From contig JADDQT010000141.1 in NCBI GenBank assembly GCA_016781225.1, positions 1 to 5,419 of the forward strand: a DNA stretch of 5,419 nt, written 5' to 3'. Source of the stretch: Actinomycetota bacterium. Lineage in GTDB: Bacteria > Actinomycetota > Acidimicrobiia > Acidimicrobiales > GCA-2861595. The first letter of the stretch is position 1. The number at the start of each line of letters is the position of its first letter. A model generated the notes under the pieces. That model saw nothing but the letters and a program-made list of their open reading frames with translations. It searched no databases and was not told the DNA's origin. A program made the position numbers and the translations under genes. Positions 1 through 4,847 of this stretch are shown here, piece by piece.

Positions 1-1671
1 CTGCTGGTGGTGATCGACGCCCTCACCTCGCTGGCCGGGCCGTCCCTGGTGCGGAGGGGCGTGGACCAGGGCGTGGTGGCCGGGTCCGAGCGCGCCCTGT
101 GGGCAACGTCCCTGGTCTTCCTCGCCGTCACGCTGTTCCAGGGACTCAACCTCTGGGTCCAGCAGCGGTACACCGGCAGGACGGCGGAACGCCTGCTTTT
201 CGCCCTGCGGGTGCGCATCTTCGCCCACCTTCAGCGTCTCGGTCTGGACTACTACGACCGCGAGATGGCAGGGCGGATCATGACCCGCATGACCACCGAT
301 GTGGAGGCCCTCTCCAACCTCTTCCAGCAGGGCCTCATCAACGCCGTGGTCAACGTGCTCACTTTCGCCGGCGTGGCCGTGGTGCTGGTGGTCATGAACG
401 TCCCCCTGTCGCTCGCCACCATGTCGGTGGTCATCCCGCTGGTGGTGGCCACCGTGTGGTTCCGGCGGCGATCGGCAAGGGCGTACGACAAGGCTCGGGA
501 GCGGATCGCCACCGTCAACGCCAACCTGCAGGAGGGCATCTCGGGAGTACGGGTTACGCAGGCGTACGCCAGGGAGGGCGAGAACCTGGACCACTTCCGG
601 CGGCTCTCGTACGACCATCTCGAGGCTCGCCTCGGCGCCCAGCGATTGGTGGCCACCTACTTCCCGTTCGTGGAGTTCCTGTCACAGGTGGCCACGGCGG
701 TCGTGCTCGGCGTGGGCTCGGGACTGGTAGGGGGCGGGGGCCTCACCGCCGGTGAGCTCATCGCCTTCCTCCTCTACCTCAACCAGCTGTTCCCACCCAT
801 CCAGCAGCTCTCGCAGGTCTTCGACAGCTACCAGCAGGCTCGAGCGTCCACGGCGAAGATCGGGGAGCTGCTGGCCACGCCCTCCAGCACGCCGGCCCCG
901 GCCGAGCCGGTGAAGCCGCGACGGCTCTCCGGCGCGGTCAGCTTCGACGGCGTGCACTTTGCCTACCCCGACGCGTCGGAGGAAGCCCTGGTCGGCGTGG
1001 ACCTGATCGTGGAGCCGGGCCAGACAGTGGCGCTGGTGGGGGAGACGGGCGCGGGCAAGTCCACCATGGTCAAGCTCGTGGCCCGCTTCTACGACCCGAC
1101 GGAGGGAACGGTGGCGGTGGACGGCGTGGACCTCCGGCGCATGGAGCTCGACGCCTACCGCCGCCAGCTCGGCTACGTGCCGCAGGAGGCCTTCCTCTTC
1201 ACGGGCACCATCCGCGACAACATCGCCTACGGGCGCCCCGACGCCACCGACGTCCAGGTTGAGGCCGCCGCCCGAGCCGTGGGCGCGCACGAGTTCGTGG
1301 CCGACCTCGCCGGTGGGTACCTTCACCACGTCAGCGAGCGGGGCCGCTCCCTGTCAGCCGGTCAGCGCCAGCTCATCGCCCTCACCCAGGCCCGCCTGGT
1401 GGACCCCGCCATCCTGCTGCTGGACGAGGCGACGGCCAACCTCGACCTGTCCACAGAGGCCCGGGTGGTGCAGGCCATGGGCGTGGTGGCCGAGGGGCGC
1501 ACCACGTTGCTCATCGCCCACCGGCTGCAGACGGCCATGAGTGCCGACCGCATCGTGGTGGTGGACGGCGGGCGCATCGTCGAGGATGGCCGCCACCCTG
1601 AGCTGCTGGCTGCGGGAGGTCGCTACGCCGAGATGTGGCGTGCCTTCGACGTGGCGGCCCAGCCGGCCTAG
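1..1671 (+). CDS. ABC exporter half-transporter, membrane domain plus ATPase (5' end outside window)
   Basis: This is an ATP-driven exporter subunit of the inner membrane that should work as a homo- or heterodimer. Residues here are counted from the codon at base 1. The frame is open at base 1 and begins inside the first membrane helix, so the true start is upstream; families of this type run to about 580-620 residues and 556 are visible. Hydrophobic membrane stretches lie near residues 35-52, 113-132, 136-154, 224-242 and 250-265. A coupling segment reads DYYDREMAGRI. The ATPase domain starts near 310 and is complete: Walker A GETGAGKST (347-355), Q-loop Q395, signature LSAGQ (451-455), Walker B ILLLDE with D475 and catalytic E476, and switch histidine H507. 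Both catalytic glutamate and signature are intact, so nothing marks it as the degenerate half of a heterodimer. The substrate cannot be told. A partner half-transporter may lie upstream. The stop is TAG at 1669-1671. Confidence 0.95.
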   Translation: MLVVIDALTSLAGPSLVRRGVDQGVVAGSERALWATSLVFLAVTLFQGLNLWVQQRYTGRTAERLLFALRVRIFAHLQRLGLDYYDREMAGRIMTRMTTDVEALSNLFQQGLINAVVNVLTFAGVAVVLVVMNVPLSLATMSVVIPLVVATVWFRRRSARAYDKARERIATVNANLQEGISGVRVTQAYAREGENLDHFRRLSYDHLEARLGAQRLVATYFPFVEFLSQVATAVVLGVGSGLVGGGGLTAGELIAFLLYLNQLFPPIQQLSQVFDSYQQARASTAKIGELLATPSSTPAPAEPVKPRRLSGAVSFDGVHFAYPDASEEALVGVDLIVEPGQTVALVGETGAGKSTMVKLVARFYDPTEGTVAVDGVDLRRMELDAYRRQLGYVPQEAFLFTGTIRDNIAYGRPDATDVQVEAAARAVGAHEFVADLAGGYLHHVSERGRSLSAGQRQLIALTQARLVDPAILLLDEATANLDLSTEARVVQAMGVVAEGRTTLLIAHRLQTAMSADRIVVVDGGRIVEDGRHPELLAAGGRYAEMWRAFDVAAQPA

Positions 1672-1672
1672 A

Positions 1673-1687
1673 CACGGTGCGGCCGTG
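1673..1687. terminator. Small hairpin just after the ABC exporter stop
   Basis: CACGG (1673-1677) and CCGTG (1683-1687) can pair around a five-base loop, one base after the stop codon of the ABC exporter. There is no T-run. It may be part of an intrinsic or processing terminator together with the hairpin at 1706-1724. A competing longer pairing, GACACGG (1671-1677) with CCGTGTC (1723-1729), would enclose both. Confidence 0.25.
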
Positions 1688-1705
1688 CTTGCGGCACATG
1701 GGGTA

Positions 1706-1724
1706 GGAGCAAATTTCCTGCTCC
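1706..1724. terminator. Candidate bidirectional terminator hairpin
   Basis: GGAGCA (1706-1711) and TGCTCC (1719-1724) form a perfect six-base-pair stem around a seven-base AT-rich loop. It sits between the end of the ABC exporter (1671) and the end of the oppositely oriented yjbR-like pseudogene (1738), where a terminator for both would be expected. No T-tract follows on either strand, so intrinsic termination is not proven, although many actinobacterial terminators lack the tract. Confidence 0.35.
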
Positions 1725-1737
1725 GTGTCCATTCGGG

Positions 1738-2017
1738 TCATCGCCGAGTGGCGTCCCATTCCCTGACCAGTGACCTCGGCGCCCGGATCCGCCACGACTC
1801 GGTGATGAGCTCGGTGGCTTCCTGGTCGTCCGGCTCCGACGCCACGGCTCGTCCTTGCTCGATCGACTCGACCCACACGACGAGCGCCTCCGGGTCGTCT
1901 CTGATCAAGTGAACATCCGCGCTTTGGTGCGCCACGAAGGCCGACTGCCATAGGAGAGCTGCTCGTACGATCCGGGGAGGCCGAGCCCGATTGCCCGACG
2001 TCCTCATGAGAGAGCAC
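1738..2017 (-). pseudogene. MmcQ/YjbR-family protein, decayed (two frameshifts and an internal deletion)
   Basis: Three minus-strand frames join into one recognisable MmcQ/YjbR (double wing, CyaY-like fold) protein. Frame A begins at a possible GTG at 2017 and reads VLSHEDV. After a one-base loss near 1994-1999, frame B reads IGLGLPGSYEQLSYG and then RPSWRTKARMFT, and ends at a TGA at 1905-1907. Restoring one base there leads into frame C, IRDDPEALVVWVES, then ASEPD, then DDQEATELITESW and IRAPRSLVREWDA, to a TGA at 1738-1740. This order matches the family: N-terminal HEDV, LPG..E..SYG, the F/W-R strand, a charged ALVV strand, and a C-terminal E-L-TE-W-APK/R-L helix. About 20-25 residues that the family carries between the SEPD and DEATEL parts (the TPHY/GYP-like strand) are absent, with the junction near 1825-1830, in frame. 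The remaining length is about 93 codons against about 115-120. Three separate lesions make sequencing error an unlikely explanation. Assignment is from remembered family patterns. Confidence 0.72.
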
Positions 2018-2097
2018 CCGCCATGGTCGCAGGTCACATCCGGTCGGCGCAGCCGGGCCGGCGGAAGGTTGGCGGGAACCACGGTGTTGGTGACTGC

Positions 2098-2532
2098 GTG
2101 GACCTGGGCCGCGCCCTTGAGTTGGCCAGCGGGCAGAAGCTCGGCGTGCTGGTGACCCTGAGGCAGGATGGCCGCCCACAGCTGTCCAACGTGATGTGCG
2201 CCGTCACCGACGGGGTGGTACGCATCTCGGTCACGAACGGCCGCGCCAAGACGGCAAACCTTCGTCGGGACCCCCGGGCGTCGCTGTACGTCGGTCGGGA
2301 GGACGGCTGGGCCTACTTGGTGCTCGACGGTGAAGCCGAGCTCAGCGACGTGGCCGCTGAGCTCGAAGATGCCGTGGTGGACGAGCTGGTGGAGCTGTAC
2401 CGCGCTTTGGAGGGCGAACACCCTGACTGGGACGAGTACCGGCGGGCGATGGTGGAGGACCGCCGCCTGGTCGTCCGTCTCAATCCGGAGCGTGCCTACG
2501 GGATGTGGGAGCAGGCTGAGACCACCGGCTGA
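2098..2532 (+). CDS. PPOX-class F420/flavin-dependent oxidoreductase, Rv1155-like
   Basis: This is a small split-barrel protein of the pyridoxamine-5'-phosphate-oxidase-like superfamily, probably a cytoplasmic dimer binding F420 or a flavin. With the GTG at 2098 as residue 1 the visible marks are DGRPQLSNV (24-32), RAKTANLRRDPRASL (49-63), GWAYLVLDGEAEL (70-82) and the tail EHPDWDEYRRAMVEDRR (107-123), all typical of the Rv1155/TIGR03618 group. That start gives 144 residues, the usual length, with about 15 residues before the GVLVT strand. An in-frame ATG at 2023, with a GAGAG ten bases upstream, would add 25 Gly/Arg-rich residues with no family counterpart and poorer codon bias. It would also start only five bases from the start of the opposing pseudogene, leaving no room for promoters, so I prefer 2098 although it has no clear Shine-Dalgarno. 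Substrate unknown. Not obviously in an operon. Confidence 0.9.
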   Translation: MDLGRALELASGQKLGVLVTLRQDGRPQLSNVMCAVTDGVVRISVTNGRAKTANLRRDPRASLYVGREDGWAYLVLDGEAELSDVAAELEDAVVDELVELYRALEGEHPDWDEYRRAMVEDRRLVVRLNPERAYGMWEQAETTG

Positions 2533-2575
2533 GTGCTCTTGTTCGGCACCGTTGTGAAGCGAGGCCGAGGCACCC

Positions 2576-2592
2576 GGCGGCGCTGAGCCGCC
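2576..2592. terminator. GC-rich hairpin between convergent genes
   Basis: GGCGGC (2576-2581) and GCCGCC (2587-2592) form a perfect six-base-pair stem with a five-base loop. It abuts the stop codon of the minus-strand AI-2E family gene (2593-2595) and lies 43 bases past the plus-strand oxidoreductase, so it could end both transcripts. There is no T-tract. Confidence 0.4.
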
Positions 2593-3849
2593 TCAGGCGC
2601 TCGAGGAGGGGACTTCAGCCGCCGGTGCCTTGCGGCGCCAACGGAACTGTCGCTGCCGGGGCCTGCCGTCGGGGCCGCCGCTCGTCGGCTGAGCAGCGTC
2701 CTTGCCGTCCTTGCCGTCCTTGCTCTCCTCGCCGTCCCGGTCGGCATGCTCGCTCACCGGTACCTCGTCGGAGCCGATGGTGGGCTCGTCCTTGACCCGA
2801 CCGCGGTGGGTGTCGAGCACGTCCCGGCCGATGACGTGGACCACTCCGGCCAGTGGTATGGCCAGGAGCGCGCCCAGGATGCCGGACAGCTCCACGCCGA
2901 TCAGCACGCTCACCAGGACCACCAAGGGGTTGAGGGCGACGGTCCTCGACATGATCGTGACCTGCAGGATGTGGTTCTCGAACTGCTGGTAGGCCACGAA
3001 GAAGAGGACGGTCCAGATGCCCATGGTGGTCGAGTTCAGGAAGGCCACGATGACGGCCGGGATGGCGCCCAGGGTGGCGCCGACCAGCGGGATGAGGTCG
3101 GCGAAGGCCACCCAAAGGGCCAGCACGGTGCGGAAGGGCACGCCGATGACCCACAGGGCCAGGAAGGCAACCGTGCCGGCGATGATGCTGATGAGCAGGT
3201 TTCCGGCCACGTAGCCGGTGACGGCCTTGGCACAGTCGGCGGCCACGTGGCGGACGTGCTCCCGCCTTGGTGGCGACAGGATGTTGATGCCTCCCTGGAG
3301 CATCCTCGGCCCCGAGAGCAGCATCAAGATGGTGAGCACGATGATGGTGAGGGTGGAGGCAACGGCGTTGCCCACCCGGGCCAGGATGTTGACGCTCTGG
3401 GTGCCCAGCCGGTTGAGGTTGTCCTTGATGGTGGCCTGCCGCTCCTCGAGGCGCTGGTCGAGGTCGTACCTCCTGACCACCCCACCGAGCGGTCCTCTAC
3501 CGGCCTTGGCGTCCTCCACGTAGCGGGGGAAGTTGTCCACGAAGCGCTGCGTCTGGTCGACGATGGGACGGATGAAGGCGTAGAGCATGGCCGCCACCAT
3601 GGCCAGCCCCAGGAGGAAGACCACCACTGTGGCCAGGGCCCGGGGGAACCGGAGCCGGTGCTGGAGATAGTTGACCGGGGGGCTGAGCACGATGGCGAAG
3701 AAGGCGGCGATGACGATCCACACCAGGACCCGGCTGATGTGCTGCACGACCAGGATGGCGACCGCGGTGCCCAGCACCGCCCCGATGGTGGCCATGATGG
3801 TGCGCCACGGAACGGGCGGGTGCGGCGGGGGCGCGACCGGAACGGTCAT
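2593..3849 (-). CDS. AI-2E/UPF0118 family membrane transporter (PerM/TqsA-like)
   Basis: This is a polytopic inner-membrane protein of the AI-2E exporter (UPF0118) family, whose members have been linked to autoinducer-2, ion or other small-molecule export; the substrate here is not predictable. Hydrophobic segments lie near residues 17-36, 40-57, 70-93, 163-180, 212-236, 240-252, 257-272, 277-288, 304-319 and 321-340. A hydrophilic stretch at 95-160 is the usual soluble domain between helices 3 and 4. Family marks are DLIPLVGATLGAIPAV (251-266), the QQFENHILQ segment (288-296), and GILGALLAIPLAG (323-335). The start is an ATG (complement of 3847-3849) with TGAGG four bases upstream. After residue 345 comes a roughly 70-residue charged cytoplasmic-type tail with DGK repeats and an Arg-rich end, longer than in typical family members. 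It is divergent from the Nfu_N-like gene and probably monocistronic. Confidence 0.92.
   Translation of the reverse strand: MTVPVAPPPHPPVPWRTIMATIGAVLGTAVAILVVQHISRVLVWIVIAAFFAIVLSPPVNYLQHRLRFPRALATVVVFLLGLAMVAAMLYAFIRPIVDQTQRFVDNFPRYVEDAKAGRGPLGGVVRRYDLDQRLEERQATIKDNLNRLGTQSVNILARVGNAVASTLTIIVLTILMLLSGPRMLQGGINILSPPRREHVRHVAADCAKAVTGYVAGNLLISIIAGTVAFLALWVIGVPFRTVLALWVAFADLIPLVGATLGAIPAVIVAFLNSTTMGIWTVLFFVAYQQFENHILQVTIMSRTVALNPLVVLVSVLIGVELSGILGALLAIPLAGVVHVIGRDVLDTHRGRVKDEPTIGSDEVPVSEHADRDGEESKDGKDGKDAAQPTSGGPDGRPRQRQFRWRRKAPAAEVPSSSA
2698..2724. repeat. Three tandem 9-base units inside the AI-2E family gene
   Basis: GTCCTTGCC occurs at 2698-2706 and 2707-2715, and as GTCCTTGCT at 2716-2724. 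On the coding (minus) strand it encodes the S-KDG-KDG-KD stretch of the C-terminal tail. It is an in-frame low-complexity repeat, probably arisen by slippage. Confidence 0.85.
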
Positions 3850-3861
3850 GTGGCCTCAGCG

Positions 3862-3879
3862 TAGTGACGCACTAGCGTC
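3862..3879. promoter_or_regulatory. Overlapping palindromes in a 39-base divergent intergenic region, candidate operator
   Basis: Between the starts of the AI-2E family gene (minus, 3849) and the Nfu_N-like gene (plus, 3889) there are only 39 bases. They hold TAGTG-ACG-CACTA (3862-3874), a perfect 5+5 inverted repeat, overlapped by GACGC-ACTA-GCGTC (3866-3879), another. The GTG...CAC core resembles the loose GT-N-AC style of GntR-type operators, but no regulator is nearby to support that. Position suggests a shared control site for the two genes. Short palindromes arise by chance in such GC-rich DNA, so confidence is modest. Confidence 0.35.
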
Positions 3880-3888
3880 GAGCACGCC

Positions 3889-4197
3889 ATGGGCCAGCCC
3901 GTCGTCGTCGTGGAGAAGCCGTCGTCCAAGCCGGGCGTGGTGCGCTTCGAGATCAACCGCAGCCTCACCGGGATGGGCCACGAGCGCTACCGCTCGGTGG
4001 CGGACGCCAAGGGCGATCGGCCCCCCGATGTCCTGGCTCGGCGTGTCTTCGAGCACGGGGGAGTGGCGGCCGTGCACGTCTACTCCAACATGATCACCGT
4101 GGAGCTCACCGGGGACGCGACGACGGAGGGCCTGAAGGAGCTGATCGAGGAGCTGTTCATCCATTACCGGGAGGGTGTCCAGCCGAGCCTGCCCTGA
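3889..4197 (+). CDS. Small Nfu/NifU N-terminal-domain-like protein
   Basis: The protein has 102 residues and starts at ATG 3889. It resembles the Nfu_N domain: an N-terminal strand PGVVRFEINR (15-24) with a following MGHERY, then LARRVFEHGGVAAVHVY (49-65), SNMITVEL (66-73), and a C-terminal helix EGLKELIEELF (80-90). This is the domain's pattern of a short helix, GV..V.V, then N.ITV and a helix. In larger proteins Nfu_N precedes the CxxC domain that holds an Fe-S cluster; here that part is absent and the protein has no cysteine at all, so it cannot hold a cluster by cysteine ligands itself. A partner or scaffold role is only inference. No clear Shine-Dalgarno lies in the 39-base gap to the divergent AI-2E gene, so leaderless translation is possible. 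Ends convergently with the next gene, six bases apart. The family call is moderate; the gene itself is secure. Confidence 0.8.
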   Translation: MGQPVVVVEKPSSKPGVVRFEINRSLTGMGHERYRSVADAKGDRPPDVLARRVFEHGGVAAVHVYSNMITVELTGDATTEGLKELIEELFIHYREGVQPSLP

Positions 4198-4209
4198 GGG
4201 CTGTCAGGG
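4192..4209. terminator. Hairpin built from the two convergent stop codons
   Basis: CCCTGA (4192-4197) and TCAGGG (4204-4209) pair perfectly around the six-base intergenic spacer. TGA 4195-4197 ends the plus-strand gene and the complement of TCA 4204-4206 ends the minus-strand gene; both proteins end in proline, which extends the symmetry by three pairs. It may act as a compact bidirectional terminator. There is no T-tract, and half of the symmetry follows automatically from two facing TGA codons. Confidence 0.35.
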
Positions 4210-4479
4210 GATGGGGCTCAGTCCTCCGTCGATCTCGTCCTCGTCGGAGGGCTCGGGGAGCTTGGCATCAAGCTCGGCGTCGATCTCGGCGTCGACGTCG
4301 GCACCGGCGATCGCCTCGGCGGTGAGGGTCATCTCCTGCTGGAGAGCGTCGATCTCCCGTTGTATGCGTGCCACGTCATCGTGGCGCTCCTGAACGGCGG
4401 CCCGTTCTCGCTGCTCCACCAGCTCCACGATCTGCAGTTCGACGCCCACGGCATGGTTCTCCAGACGGGGATCGGTCAT
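4204..4479 (-). CDS. Small coiled-coil acidic protein of unknown function
   Basis: I do not recognise a named family. The 91-residue product starts at an ATG (complement of 4477-4479). It has one long predicted helix with heptad-like spacing of hydrophobic residues, roughly residues 13-57 (VELQIVELVEQ, then VARIQREIDALQQEM), rich in Glu, Arg and Gln, which suggests a coiled coil and self-association. Residues 61-84 are strongly acidic and contain the tetrapeptide repeats DAEI, DAEL, DAKL. There is no signal peptide, membrane segment or cysteine, so it is probably cytoplasmic. Codon use is strongly GC-ending on this strand and in this frame, which supports a real gene. It lies 59 bases downstream of the DUF3072 gene on the same strand and may be co-transcribed with it. 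No strong Shine-Dalgarno is seen. Confidence 0.7.
   Translation of the reverse strand: MTDPRLENHAVGVELQIVELVEQRERAAVQERHDDVARIQREIDALQQEMTLTAEAIAGADVDAEIDAELDAKLPEPSDEDEIDGGLSPIP
4261..4296. repeat. Degenerate 12-base tandem repeat in the coiled-coil gene
   Basis: CTCGGCGTCGAT (4273-4284) and CTCGGCGTCGAC (4285-4296) are near-identical, preceded by the diverged unit CTTGGCATCAAG (4261-4272). On the coding strand they give DAEI-DAEL-DAKL, an in-frame acidic tetrapeptide repeat. Confidence 0.75.
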
Positions 4480-4538
4480 GGAGCCGATCTACCCGTCGTC
4501 GCCCGGGTGTACTCCTGCAGCCTTCGAGGCGTGGAGAG

Positions 4539-4790
4539 CTACTGCTGGTCCTTGCCGCGGCCGGTTCGCTCCTGGAGCTCGTCGATCTTCTTCGAGGCGT
4601 CGGCCTTGGTGAGGCTCTCGGGCACCTCTTCGCCCGCCTCCTGGGCCAGGAGGGTGAGGTAGGACTGCTGGGCGCCGGTCATGGGCTCCTCGCCCGTGAC
4701 CCACTGGTCGGGGTCCTTCTGGGTGTTGCTGGGCTCGGTGTTGCTGGGCTGGGTGTTGCTTGACTGGATGTCGTTCGGTTGGTCGGTCAT
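4539..4790 (-). CDS. DUF3072 domain protein
   Basis: The 83-residue product is mostly the DUF3072 domain, a short actinobacterial domain of unknown function. The marks are a QWVTGEEPMTGAQQSYLTLL stretch (29-48), EAGEE (51-55), and LTKADASKKIDELQERTGRG (60-79). The last part looks like a SAP-type or helix-turn-helix-like C-terminal pair of helices; DNA binding would be speculation. The first 25 residues are a Ser/Asn/Thr/Gln-rich low-complexity leader with three SNT repeats, likely disordered. The ATG (complement of 4788-4790) has a good Shine-Dalgarno, AGGA, seven bases upstream. It is divergent from the ImuA'-like gene; the LexA box ends 28 bases before its start codon. The coiled-coil gene follows 59 bases downstream on the same strand. 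Confidence 0.88.
   Translation of the reverse strand: MTDQPNDIQSSNTQPSNTEPSNTQKDPDQWVTGEEPMTGAQQSYLTLLAQEAGEEVPESLTKADASKKIDELQERTGRGKDQQ
4723..4767. repeat. Three tandem 15-base units at the 5' end of the DUF3072 gene
   Basis: Units at 4723-4737 (GTGTTGCTGGGCTCG), 4738-4752 (GTGTTGCTGGGCTGG) and 4753-4767 (GTGTTGCTTGACTGG) differ by one to three bases. On the coding strand they encode the repeated pentapeptide pattern SNT-Q/E-P. The count is a multiple of three bases, so changes in copy number would keep the frame. Confidence 0.9.
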
Positions 4791-4808
4791 GGTCTTTTCC
4801 TACCCCGG

Positions 4809-4837
4809 TTGACGGCTGCGAACACACGTTCGATACT
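4809..4837 (+). promoter_or_regulatory. Promoter of the ImuA'-like gene (-35 TTGACG, 17-base spacer, -10 GATACT)
   Basis: TTGACG (4809-4814) matches five of six bases of the vegetative -35 consensus. After exactly 17 bases comes GATACT (4832-4837), which keeps the important second-position A and last-position T of the -10 box. Transcription would start about 4844-4848, at or within a few bases of the ATG at 4848, so the mRNA is probably leaderless or nearly so. The LexA palindrome fills most of the spacer. Confidence 0.65.
4819..4832. promoter_or_regulatory. LexA (SOS) box
   Basis: CGAACACACGTTCG contains GAAC-N4-GTTC as a perfect palindrome with one further C/G pair at each end, the LexA-binding form known from Gram-positive bacteria and mycobacteria. 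It lies between the -35 and -10 boxes, so bound LexA would block RNA polymerase, and it sits 16 bases before the start of a gene whose family is SOS-induced. The DUF3072 gene begins 28 bases away on the other side. Confidence 0.85.
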
Positions 4838-4847
4838 GGCGGGCTCC

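Noticed and set aside
1994..1999. Programmed frameshifting to make a full YjbR protein
   Set aside because: There is no slippery heptamer at either shift, two shifts would be needed, and the internal deletion would remain; decay is simpler.
1511..2179. A 222-codon minus-strand open frame
   Set aside because: It overlaps the ABC exporter and PPOX genes; only the short LSHEDV piece near 2000-2017 is meaningful, as the start of the pseudogene.
1738..2421. A single 227-codon minus-strand open frame
   Set aside because: Its first half is antisense to the PPOX gene and has no family likeness; only the last part (about 1738-1910) is genuine, as frame C of the yjbR pseudogene.
2746..3864. A 372-codon open frame on the plus strand
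   Set aside because: It is antisense to the well-conserved AI-2E family gene, has an odd composition (Asp, Gly, His, Gln runs) and no domain pattern; it is a by-product of GC-rich codon use.
4491..4508. ACCCG/CGGGT hairpin between the DUF3072 and coiled-coil genes
   Set aside because: A five-pair stem with an eight-base loop and no T-run is within chance expectation in GC-rich DNA.
4723..4767. Tandem repeat as a CRISPR array
   Set aside because: The units are contiguous 15-base copies with no spacers and lie inside a coding region.
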